A stretch of 64,000 nucleotides of DNA from Stereocaulon alpinum (lineage: Eukaryota > Ascomycota > Lecanoromycetes > Lecanorales > Stereocaulaceae), in contig JAEUBA010000090.1 in assembly GCA_018257865.1 (NCBI GenBank), forward strand, positions 1 to 64,000, in the 5' to 3' direction. Each line of letters begins with the position of its first letter. Position 1 is the first letter of the stretch. A model generated the notes under the pieces. It was not told where the DNA came from, searched no databases, and saw only the letters and a program-made list of their open reading frames with translations. Position numbers and translations under genes: made by a program. This document shows positions 36,219 to 46,821 of the stretch, piece by piece.

Positions 36219-37159
36219 TGTTCAAGACTCAGATATTCCATATATTTTTATGGATCGGGCTCACGTTCGCACTCTCCGGTTTTCATCCCGTCCAAGTAGC
36301 GACTAGGAATGAAGACCTGTAGTGCGCTCGGATGGTTATGCTCTGGTCAACAACGGAAGTCCCTTAAATGGTGTGTGTACTGTTCAAGGTCACGTATTGA
36401 ATCTCCTTGTCACTTTTCCGCGCTTGTTGATGATAATTTATGCTTTATGTGGTATGGTACCAGCTTTCGGCTTATCCCGCACCCCTAAAGCTCAAGCGCA
36501 AGCTTAGACAATAACACTGGAGAGTTCAAGGTGGGGTGTCCAAGTCGATATGACCTTTCTTCGATTGATAGTGTTCCCTACTTTGATGCAGGTTAGAGCA
36601 GGACTCGATCGTGAAGAGCCTGTCAGAAGGGACTATCCAAAGCCAGATCTTAGTCAGTAAAGCGTACTCCGCATATCATCTCAAATGGCCTGGCGATAGG
36701 CCAAGCGCAGGCGTGAGTATCTATGGGTGATTAAAGGTGTGGGGGACAGAGTGCGATGGGCTGTCAGCTGTTGTTGAGCCTCAAGCTGTTGCCTTCTGGG
36801 TCACGTGAGAGGCCATGACGCCAAGAGGTTCGAGACCTGCCAACTACCTCAGCCAAGCTCGTCCCGCAGCTTTGGCCCCTCTATTTCTTCACCAATCAGG
36901 TCATCTTGGGCAAGCCTCAATCATGTGTTGATGGACACACTGCTTGGCTATACCCTTTATGATCCCCCCCAATGCCCCCAATGCCCCCAATGCCCCCGAA
37001 GGCTTTTGGAATTCTTGCCCTGCTCCTATAGTGCACGGAATGCGCATAACCGCCTGCAGCTTTCCATTCCACTTGTCCTAAGGTATAATTTATAAAATCG
37101 CAGATCGCGTTACAGCAGTCATCATGCTTGAGATGCAATCAACCTGAACCCCCGTAAAC
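36219..37159. other. Divergent promoter region between the NLR and SH3 genes
   Basis: 941 bp separating two divergently transcribed genes. Includes a short tandem repeat of TGCCCCCAA units at about 36965-37000 and a TATAA-like AT patch at about 37083-37095, about 65 bp before the SH3-gene start. No gene recognised. Confidence 0.6.
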
Positions 37160-40100
37160 ATGTCGTCGCTTACGGACTTGGACCCGACTGGTGTCCTGTC
37201 CGCAGCCGGAGCCGCAGTGGGACTTGTAGGGACCGTCCTGCGCGCAGTACCAGCCCTGAAAAATGCCACCAACTCTATGAAAAGTCACTCGGTTGGCAAT
37301 CAAGGTCCAGCAACCCTGCAAAGGGCTCAAACCACCACCGAGGCGCCTGCTGTTGGGATTGATCCAGAACGTGAGCGACGAGCGTATGAGACTGTGAATT
37401 TTGTGCTGAGGGAGTTCGGCACCCGGGTCTGCGCCGCGGGCTTGGTCGACGAGCATGCCCTGACGAAAGCACTCACGGCTGCCACGCAGCACATTGAAGT
37501 CAATCTGTTCTCTGGAGAAGCCAACCGCTTATTCGCTTCGCTGGCGCCTAAGCTGGGAGACCCAATCCTGGTCAACAGCGTATTTACCTCCATTTACTTC
37601 GTTGGAGCTCTGACCGCAGAGCTTTCTCGTAGTCTGCCTAATTACAAAGAGACTTATGCGCCTCTGGGACCCCGCATTGTACAGCAGTTGTTCAGGACAG
37701 CTATCGGGGAGGATGCCTTTAGGGAGAATCTCAGCGCCAACCTCGACGCGTACAAGACTCTAGCGACCACGGCAGGCCTCTTACGCCCAACGGATATTGG
37801 ATACTCATCGTTCCCTGGTACTGTAAGCTTTATACCAGGTAGCAAACTATTCATTGACTGCTGTCAGGCTTCCCCGCTTTTTCCCCATGTCGATATTCAA
37901 GCAAGTCTTTTGGGGACGTGCGGAACCACAGACTGACATACGAGAGATTAACGCGACACTTTGATAAGTCAGGCTTTCCTCAGCCGGTTGCTGCACGTCA
38001 GGGAGAGGTGGGCTTAATCAGAGATTGGCGGTTCTTAGACTCTGATTCGCCTTCCCGCAATTTCGACATCGAAAAGGCAGACAAGAACATTGGTGAGAAC
38101 TTTGGGAGAGTCCTCCATTGGCTTGTCTGCTCAGCCGATAGGCTTCCTCCTGGTCAAGCGGTCATCGCATATTATGACCAGCATATCGAGTTCATCAAAT
38201 GGATTGGACTACGCATGGGCTATTCGATCTTGCATGCTGCCACAGAGTTGGATCTGGGAGGTGCTCATGCGCAATTGGACAATAAGAGTCGAGCTGTCCT
38301 AAGAACCTGGGTGCTCTTAATGCCATCAGAGAAAGCGCAGGCGGCGCGACGTGCTTCCACAGCGCAATGGGCAGACACTCATAAGCAGACCGCAACTCAA
38401 GCGCCGCCAGTCCAGATTTCGAAACCGCAACCGCCCGAGCCAACTAGAGTTCCAGTGCAAACCGTGCCTACGCCACCCAGAAAGGAGGTTGACATACCGC
38501 CAACAGTGTCCACAGTAGTACCTACCCAGGTGAGATTGGGACCCCAATTTGTTGCGAAAGACTCAGGACCCGTGCCTACCCATTTGGTACCGAAGACAAT
38601 CAATGAGCGGTTAGACGAGGTCAATCGGGATTTTAAGGACATCATAGTACCACAATGCCAAAGACTCCTATCTCAACCGCCATCTGACCTGAACACTCGT
38701 ACTTTCGAGCACAAGAGGCTCACACAACATATCGAGAAGGGAGTCATTGAGTGGCTAGATGGATTCCCAATCCCCGAGAACCACCCTGCTCGAGCTCGAA
38801 GAAAGGACATGATTGTTCAAGCGCAGGAAGTATTGGATGCCTTGGAATTTGCGAGCAAGCCATGGTCATTAGGGGCTCCTTTACAACTGGTCAATGCAGA
38901 CCAGCGTATTGTGTTGCCTGCTGGCTCGATAGCTCATGATCCAAACACCGACTTGCCCCTTCCACCAGCGATGGAGCACACGCCCAGTCTCACTTCCCTG
39001 CACTCGCAATCCTCTACCGTCCCTTCAGCTTCACCACCACCGTACTCTCCAACTTCACCATCTTCCATTGCCAGTAGTACGACTACCGGATTGTCTGTTC
39101 CTGGAAAGCCGGTTGTTCGTCGGAAAGCGCCCCCTCCGCCTAAGAAGTTCATAGCTGCGAAAGCACTCTATGATTTCGAGCCTGAGGTGGATAATGACGA
39201 AGAATTGGCTTTCAAAGAAGGTGACGCAATTGAGATTATTGAGAAGACTGCTGCTTTGGAGGAGGAAGGCTGGTGCAGAGCCAGAATTAAGGGGCAGAAG
39301 AAGCTCGGGCTTGTGCCCCTTGAGTATTTGGAAATCGAGGAGAAGGCAACAACAGCACATAAGCCATCACTACCTGCTCCAAGTCCAGACATGACTTCTA
39401 CTTGTGCTCTCCAACCAACACCAGCTGGCACATATCAGCAATCAAGCTCTGTCTTTCAGGGGCAGCCAATGAATGGTGGAGTCATCGCAAGCACGATGTC
39501 TTCCCATGCATCTCTCCCATCCCACTCAGCGGGACCTACGTCTTCTCCATACCCGGCAGCCTATCCAGGAAATGCTCAGTCTTACGGTGGAAACCCAGCA
39601 ACAGGCCAGCACACACAAAAGGTTGGCAAAGGGATGGAGATCGCAGGGCTGGCAGTAGCAACGGCAGGAGCTGCAGCTGGGATGACCGGTCTTTTCAAAG
39701 GATTCGAAACTCCATCCCAAACAACGGAGACCACAGGAGCCACAGCAACGCAGCCCACGCCTGAACCCCTGCAGTTTACGAGCGAAACCACAGAGACCGC
39801 CCCACCTGCCATTGAAGCGAACGTTACAATTGACCAAACCAATACAACAAACTTTATTGGAAACGAACCTGTTGACGCCTACCCTCCACCAATAACAGAC
39901 CTCTCAGCCTTCAGCTCCCACCCATTCGAGCCCCAACCCGCAATCGATCAATCAAACCCAGTTGCTGCACTCGCAACCATAGATCCCTACTTCGCGGCCC
40001 AAAACCCCGCCATAGCCAGCGCACCAGACTTTGAATCTGCATTAATGGCAACAGGCGATCCCCAAGAACTGTCAGTACAACCGAATCCTGGTTTGAATGC

Positions 40101-40344
40101 GGCAATCGCAGTGGGTCCGTTCGCTGCGCAGGCGACACCAGCTCCTGCAGTCGAGCTGGGAACAGGAACAGGAACGACCGGGCTTGGCTCGTCACTGGAT
40201 CCTCCGAACGTTATTGAAGAGCAGTCGGTGTCCGTGACGACTATAACGCAGCAGATCTCGGAGACTGCGGTTGGTGAGGGTGAGTGGACGAAGTGGGAGG
40301 CCAGTAATCAGGAGGACTATGCTGCTTACGACATTGACTTTTAA
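37160..40344 (+). CDS. Large SH3-domain protein (possibly two genes)
   Basis: Proposed exons 37160-37817 and 37868-40344 (1044 aa) across a 50-nt GTACTG..GTCAG intron that makes one continuous frame. The N-terminal 220 residues are Ala-rich and helical with no recognised domain. A conserved-looking block (NFGRVLHWLVCSADRLPPGQ, then IAYYDQHIEFIKWIGLRMGY) lies downstream. One SH3 domain (AKALYDFEPEVDNDEELAFK ... GWCRARI ... GLVPLEYLEI) is at about 645-705, preceded by Pro-rich stretches. A Gly/Ala hydrophobic segment (GLAVATAGAAAGMTGLF) lies near 810 in a long disordered tail. An actin or endocytosis adaptor role is likely for this fold. Alternative: a separate gene starting at ATG 37887 in another frame (MSIFKQVFWGRAEPQTDIRE), which would need a frameshift at about 37950. 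Confidence 0.7.
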
Positions 40345-42252
40345 CGCTATTTTGGGGCCCGAGTCGTTCTATCGCGTTCTGAATCCGTTCATCTTTTTCT
40401 CCTTTTCAATACCCTTGTGCTTTTTGTCAATGAGTGCATCGAGCCTTTAGCTATCTCTATGTATGTCCAGATGTCATATTTGCAATATGTTGGTAGTCTC
40501 TTATCTGTCTTGACTTGCCTTTTGGCTGTTTTTCACTTGTACGATAGTGAACATAATCTATAACCTATATACTCAGCAGAACGCTATTGTACCTGATCTT
40601 AATCCTGCACGCTCAATCCTAGCATCCTTTGCCGTGAAGAATCTCCACCATTGAGTGCGGACTTCATTCGGGCTAACGATATCTAATCCCACACTGTTTC
40701 GAATACCCCCTAAAACCCACCCCCTCTAACAAGAACCCAATCGACCGTCCAGCACATAGCACATGTCAGTTCCCTTGGCCACATACTTACCTACTCCAAC
40801 CAAACCAAACCCAAACCCATCCCCACCATCCTCTATCTCTCCCACATCTCCCCTCCCCCCCCTCCCTCCAAACAGCCCCCGCCCGCCCCCCCCCTCCCAC
40901 TACCCCCCCACCATCCCTTCAACCTTCCCCCTCCCTTGTAACCCTTCCATCCCATCACTCCTACTCCCCCTCCCACCATACCCACCTACCCACCTCACTC
41001 CCTCCCTCCCCTCCCTCCCCCCCACCATCCCATCCCTTCACACAACAACATACTTACCCGCGCTTACCCCTCGATCCACGATGACCTTATCTACGGAACA
41101 GGAACAGGAACCGGGAAACGTATACATATATAAGGTAGTAATCATAGAGTATACGTTTACATGTATGCATGGAGCTTATTAGTTCCAATTTGGGGCAAAA
41201 GGAGACACTATTGATGTATTGTATGAGTGGCTCATACGTGGTACAGGTAAAATAAGGTAGATTATGAGGCATGCCGGATATAAAGACGCAGTCGAAAGTC
41301 CATATGCGTATGATATTCGAATTCAGCTCCACATCCACCTTTATAACTTTTACATCTATTATTCCAGCTTCTTCTCTCTATGATTCGCTTTCTGGGTCTG
41401 AGTCTCTTCTGCCACGCTTGGCGGCTGAGTTATGGCGTTGAGAATGTCCGCTGTGTCATCTGCCGCCGACAATTGTAGTTTGAGTGGAGGGGATGTTGCG
41501 ATGTTTTAGCTGCAATGGAATAGTTGCAGGAGTTGGTGTTCACGATTGGCTTTTGGCCATAGAATGCTTGGAGAATGGCTTTGATTGAGGGATTGTGGTT
41601 TGAGGAGCTGGGGATGGTTGGGAGGGTGAGAGGGGGGGCGGGGCGGGGGTTGAGGGTTGAGGGTGTTTGGTTAAGGTTATCTGGGAGGAGAGTGGGGGTT
41701 GGGATGGCGTGGGGGGCGAGGGAAGGCGACCTTGCTGTTTTGGTTTGTGGGGAATGTGGGGATGGGGTTGGGGTTGGTTATGATTCGATGATTCCTTAGA
41801 TGGGGTGGAGAGGCGGGGATAGCGTGGATGTGACATTGATTGGAAGGAATAGGTGTCCGCTTGCCAGTCCAGGGGTGGGAAGACGAGGTGTTGGACTGGG
41901 CTTTATCGAAGTGAACAAGAGAGCGTGTCTACACAATTCGTACACGATAACCCGATCGCTGTCCAGCATACTTTATCTCCTTACAATCCCTGGTGTTCCA
42001 TCTCCTTTGGCTCATCACCAGCGCCTCATCTGCAGATTGAACCTTATTTCTCAGTATTTGTATACTCTCCACCGTACCCAAGTCCGTGACTCATAAGTCC
42101 GAGTCGCTCATCTCTCAGATAACATCCTGATCGACGATCGAAATTCCAGCAGTACTCATCTATTGGTTCTCTGTCCACTTGTGTACCTGTCCTAGATTGA
42201 CCCACTGGCATGTATGAAGTCCGTATAGATTGTGACACCCACCTTCATATGA
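40345..42252. other. Gene-free interval with C-rich then G-rich tracts
   Basis: The + strand at about 40700-41080 is very C-rich, with many CCCC runs; a 139-codon Pro-rich open frame here (ATG 40763) is probably a by-product. At about 41600-41800 the + strand is instead G-rich. Nothing else recognised. Confidence 0.6.
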
Positions 42253-42476
42253 CTACCAAGATGATTGTATCCATCGAGTGTCTTCTCCAACGCAGGAATA
42301 GCGGTCGGCATATTCGCTCTTTGGGTTTTTGGCTCTTTGACGCAAGGTCTTTTGGTCTGGTGAGTCGGAGACGGCAGGCGGCGTGCGCAAAGCGAGACTC
42401 TACCTGATTCCCTCTCAATCACATGTGGCGCGGCACCGATAGCATTGTCGTAGCCGCCTTCAACGTAGATCTTCAT
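42253..42476 (-). CDS. Possible 58-residue spliced small protein
   Basis: Exons in transcription order 42476-42404 and 42356-42253, separated by a 47-nt GTAGAG..CACCAG intron. The start has a good context (ACACCATGA). The product begins MKIYVEGGYDNAIGAAPHVI and continues, in phase, with a basic DQKTLRQRAKNPKSEYADRY ending in SSW. Both halves look protein-like and the splice joins them without a stop, but no family is recognised. It could instead be the 5' part of a longer mis-modelled gene, or chance. Confidence 0.35.
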
Positions 42477-43184
42477 GGTGTAGACCACCTTGACTTAAAT
42501 GTAGCTGATACAGCAATCACGACCAGGAATCGAGAGGACGAGGGTCGAATGTCAACGCACTTTTTGGCCTGAAGAGGGGCGATAGTTGATGCGTGCCTTG
42601 GCTGCTTCGGATAGCCGTCATCTCCACGATGAGCGGTCGGTAGTCTCTACCATTGCCAGCGATGGAGAAGCGTGTCAGGGTTCTGTGACTGCGGTGCTGA
42701 ATGGCAGCAGTCCTCTAGTCGGCGTTCAGGCGATGTTGTTTAAAGGGGGACAACGTTCGAAAAGGACTGAAGCTAAGACGACGCATTAGTAGTAGTCTCG
42801 CCCAGCACACACTGTTGCTGCCCGTCTCCAAGTAGTATTTGGGAAGGAGCAGTGACGCCGACGGCCTGCTCCTTCCTTTGGATCTTGGGTGGAGAAGATG
42901 CTGAGCAGAGCTCGCTAGCTTGAACCCAGGCTCCAGGGGTGTGGATGGGCGGCTTTTAGGAGCCGTTAGCGCTTTGCGCCTTCCCCAATGGCCCCAAGCG
43001 TTAGGTTCATTTCCCCACTTGCCCCACTAAAGCAAACACTGGGCTACTCCTTAACCCAGTGGCTCTCTTCCAGGACGAGAATTTCAAGCAATCAGACACG
43101 AACCTTTGGCACAGTCGAAATACCTTTGACGTTGATAAGGTTAATATCTCGACTTTGACTGTACCTATCTCGTTGCGATCGACA
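42477..43184. other. Gene-free upstream region of the MYND gene
   Basis: No gene or repeat recognised. The MYND gene's likely promoter lies in the last few hundred bases. Confidence 0.5.
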
Positions 43185-43883
43185 ATGGCTACCTCCGTAA
43201 TTGACATGTCCTCAACTTTGGGTCGAGCAGTTCCCAGAAAGGCTGATGAGGATCGTCATACTGAGAACAACACGTCTACTCCCAGCATCTGTGCCACCTG
43301 CAAGAAATCTCAGTCCGACCTTTCCAATCCTCTCAAAAGCTGCGCCAAATGCCACTCCCAATTCTACTGCTCCCGCGACTGTCAAAAAGCCGATTGGAAG
43401 ACCCACAAGAAAGTCTGTGCTTCATCACAGCCAAATAAGCCAAACGCCAAGACCGACTTTAACGCCATGCCTAAGCCTGCAAGCGACTTCTTCAAGGGTC
43501 TTGCCGATTCCAACACCCTCCATGGGATACCTGAGAAAGACGCCTTTGTTCGACTAATCGACTGCTACCGTATGCGTGTAGAGGACGACTACAAGTTCGC
43601 GGGTGAGGCTCGTGGACTCTATAACGACGAGAATCCCTTGCCGGACTTCCAGCAATTTTTGGACTTGGCGCAGAAGCGGAAGGGCGTGTTGCCGAAGTGG
43701 TGGAGTGGCGAGAAGAGGTCGGAGTGTGAGCGGTTGGCAACCGATGTGACGCAGTGGGCTTGTTTGAGCAGTGCGGTGGAGAAGAGTGATGTCATGGAGC
43801 ATTATGAAGACTCGTTGATGCCGATGAAGTTGAGGATGTTGGCGGAGGAGATTTATGGGAAGAAGATCAATATGGGATATTGA
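43185..43883 (+). CDS. MYND zinc-finger protein
   Basis: Single-exon gene of 232 aa. ATG 43185 (GACAATGG) is the first ATG of the frame; upstream codons are open but lack ATG. All eight MYND ligands are present: C36, C39, C53, C56, C62, C66, H74 and C78 (motifs CATC, CAKC, YCSRDCQ, THKKVC). MYND fingers bind proline-rich partners and often act in transcriptional co-repression. The remaining 150 residues (DAFVRLIDCYRMRVEDDYKF, later LPKWWSGEKRSECERLA) resemble the C-terminal part often found with MYND in small fungal proteins. No SET domain. The coding strand is C-rich at the 5' end and G-rich at the 3' end. Confidence 0.9.
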   Translation: MATSVIDMSSTLGRAVPRKADEDRHTENNTSTPSICATCKKSQSDLSNPLKSCAKCHSQFYCSRDCQKADWKTHKKVCASSQPNKPNAKTDFNAMPKPASDFFKGLADSNTLHGIPEKDAFVRLIDCYRMRVEDDYKFAGEARGLYNDENPLPDFQQFLDLAQKRKGVLPKWWSGEKRSECERLATDVTQWACLSSAVEKSDVMEHYEDSLMPMKLRMLAEEIYGKKINMGY

Positions 43884-45114
43884 GAGGAATCTGTCAGTAT
43901 GTAGAGTGTGCATTGAAAACCAATTAAGACAAGTCTACTTGACAATGCGAGAACCTCATCACAATTAGTCGCTTGAGGTAGTAAGCGGATGCAGAGGAGT
44001 GGACTTGGATGGGAAGCGTGGGAAGTACTCTACAACCTTATGCTTCAGTGTGCTTAGAAAAGGTCTCATCCCCTAGTGCGGCCTTTGGAGTGGCTTCGAT
44101 AAGTTCAATGGCGTTCTAGCGATGTTATCAACATGATCTGGAATCCTGGGTTAGACGGCGTGCTTTTTTTTTGTTCCAAGAAATGGCACAATACTCATTG
44201 TCGCCCATAATACCTACAAAGCCTGCGCGATGACCTTGGTGGGACAACTCTCACAGATTTGTTGTACCTAAGTGGTGACCATCTGCCGCTCCTTGATACG
44301 TTCATCAATATATCCATGCGCTGTGAGCCTCATGGTGTAAGACTATGTACTCTTTGTGGTTGTCTATAGCCGTGCCCCATAGGCATGCCGAAGAATCGTA
44401 GCTGCTCATCGGGAGAAAGAGCACTTCAACCATTCCCTTTCTCCGGATGTAGCCTTACATGCCAAATAGTTACAAAGTAGTACGTTAGTGTGCGATAATC
44501 CCCGCAACAAATCGGGTTACGATAATCTTAACACTTCTGGCGATGAACATTTGATGCCATATAGTATTGAGCGTGGCCGAGTAATAAATCTCAATGAGTA
44601 TTGCCATGTTCATGGTATGGTCCTAAAGTATGGTAGACGTCAAATACCTGGTTGAGACTGAAAGCATGTTGATTATCTCTAAGAATTTCCGGGTCTGTTC
44701 CAAGCAGCTAGTGTGTCATGTGTAATAATTGTGTATAATAAATGAACTACGATATCCGCCATGAAGAACTGCATGTAAGGAGACTGTGGAGGCTCGGGTC
44801 CTTCAACTTGCCGTATGCGAGTATGACGGTGCAAGGTCAGGGAGACCTACGAATGTGCAATTCAGGACATGCAAAGCAATGTAAAGCCTCGATCATAGAT
44901 ACGGACGATGACGTTCGCTGTTTGTTCTGTTTTAGTAGGTATTCATCAGAGATGTTCGGACATACAGGTAATCTATCATTGAAATGGTTGTTCATGCATA
45001 TGCGTTACTGTGTTTGGGCGACCAAGGCAGAGGCCAGGCTTGGCACAACAGAATGACGTCAAGAAACAGAGCGCGATCTATAAAGAACATTAGGTTAACT
45101 CTTCGTCTAAGCCC
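43884..45114. other. Gene-free interval
   Basis: No gene recognised. Short open frames at 44.7-45.1 kb run into the tRNA locus and have no domain. Confidence 0.55.
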
Positions 45115-45253
45115 GCCCGGGTGGCACAGTATTTCTCTCTCTCCAATCTATCCAGAATTCATTGTGCTAATAGATCATCTAGATTGGCTAGCGCGTGAGA
45201 CTTTTAACCCAATGTTTATCTCAAGGTTGAGGGTTCGAGCCCCTCCTCGGGCG
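45115..45253 (+). tRNA. tRNA-Lys(UUU), interrupted in the D-loop and anticodon loop
   Basis: Acceptor strands 45115-45121 (GCCCGGG) and 45246-45252 pair at all seven positions with one G-U. The T-arm (GAGGG-TTCGAGC-CCCTC, 45229-45245), a five-base variable loop and the anticodon stem (TGAGA 45196-45200 / TCTCA 45219-45223) are perfect. The anticodon TTT is 45203-45205. An 11-nt intron at the canonical site after position 37 occupies 45207-45217. The D-loop holds an extra 54 nt (45131-45184); removing both insertions leaves a normal 74-nt tRNA with one D-stem mismatch. A TTTTT Pol III terminator lies at 45260-45264. The A-box is split by the insertion, so this may be a pseudogene or a gene with an unusual second intron. 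Confidence 0.72.
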
Positions 45254-45264
45254 ATTCTCTTTTT

Positions 45265-46821
45265 ATTGTTCTGGCTCCTTTGCCAAGAGCCGCATCAACT
45301 CCGCCCTCAAACAAGTTTTGAGTGTGTGTGGTGGCGCAGACCCGGCGGCGCTTCTGGTGTCCAAGGCGGGCTGGGCATCAAAAATTTCCGACTTCCATGT
45401 TCAGCTTGTTGCATATATGAGACATGCGCGCTCCCGGGTGAGAAGACAATTACCAATCGGAGCTTTTTCCAGTCCGCATGTTACGGAGCCAAAATTGACC
45501 AATTTAGACGACCATGGTCCAGTGGCCTGAACTGTAAATGTCCCGTGGTCGATGTCGAGGAAGACGAATGAAAGCGTACATGGCTTGAAACAACCTATAG
45601 CGCAGCCATGGCGAATGTCATGCGTGAAGCAAGTAAGCCACTAGAAGAATTGAACAGGCTGGAAAAGAGTATAGTCTAGAATCACAATGTCACCCTAATG
45701 GAGGAGCGAGGACTTGACCGTTCCTTACGCTAGACATGCTCTGGTACCACGCCTTAAGAATCTCCCACAAAGTAATTAGAACACAGGAAGCACTTGTAAC
45801 ATCTCCCCGTCATTGGAGGTCGTATAGACCACAGGCCATGGCTCTTGCGAGATACTGCAGACTGTGATCTTGCTTTGTAGGGAAGCCTACCTTTAACGAC
45901 TGACTCGCAACGAAGACCATAGAAGCTACATCTCAACAGATAGTGGAGCCTCCGAGGTTGTTAGACCCGCTAGCCAAGAGTCACTCGAAGATCAATATGG
46001 TCACGGCTCCACAACAGTCTCTTTCTCCCGCAGTCGTATGCGAAAGCTCTTTCCTCCTTGCCAATGCATTCTCTTGCTCGCCGGTAAGAAGTTCGGATTG
46101 GCGGGCTCTGCTATGATCCGAGAAGTGGGTCCTATAGAGTCTGGCATGTGACACCCTGCGCACGTTATACATGGTCTGAAATCTCTGTTTGGACAGCTCA
46201 TGAATGCAAGTGGCTATGATACTTCGAATGGTGCACAAGCGTTTTCAAGAAAACAAGGAACGGTATTAGACATTGCATCAGTCATATAGTATGAAGTCGC
46301 GGATTCTGCGAGTCTTCGAGGCCTGGCTACAACGGCCGTAGAATCCGAAGAACATGGCGAGTCATCATTGTAGGAGCGATAGGAGCGTAATTCAATGGAG
46401 ATGATCGGCGGCAAAGACCAGCCAATGTCACAATCTTTGCAACCTATCTGGCAATCTATCTTCACGATCCGTTGCATGCCATCTCATCTACATCCTGCAG
46501 GCAGCCAGGTACCCGATAGCGACATAGCATCGGTTACGTACAGGTGGAGCTTGGTGATGTGGCTTGTAGGCTTGAAGTTGTAAGATAAAGTCGATGGCCC
46601 ATGGGGTTTCCTTATTAATTGTTGAACGTCAATCGTCACCCAGCATCATGTAAACAATGGTCAGGCACACAGCTCCCGATAGTTCGTCTGAATTAGGTAA
46701 GGTAGGCATGAGCTAGGTTAGAAACGGGCCTTCGGAAGGGATCGACGGTTAGCGCTGTCATACGTTTACTACCTTAGACCCTACAGGTCTGTTAGGTTGT
46801 GGGCGTATCAGCAGGCGCAAT
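45265..46821. other. Gene-free interval upstream of the Zn2Cys6 gene
   Basis: No gene recognised. Small minus-strand open frames at 45.7-46.5 kb lack domains or splice support. Confidence 0.55.

Noticed and set aside
40763..41182. 139-codon Pro-rich open frame
   Set aside because: Explained by the C-rich tract, in which stops are rare; the end of the frame has unrelated composition.
44984..45571. 195-codon open frame over the tRNA locus
   Set aside because: It overlaps the tRNA-Lys and has no domain; open by chance.
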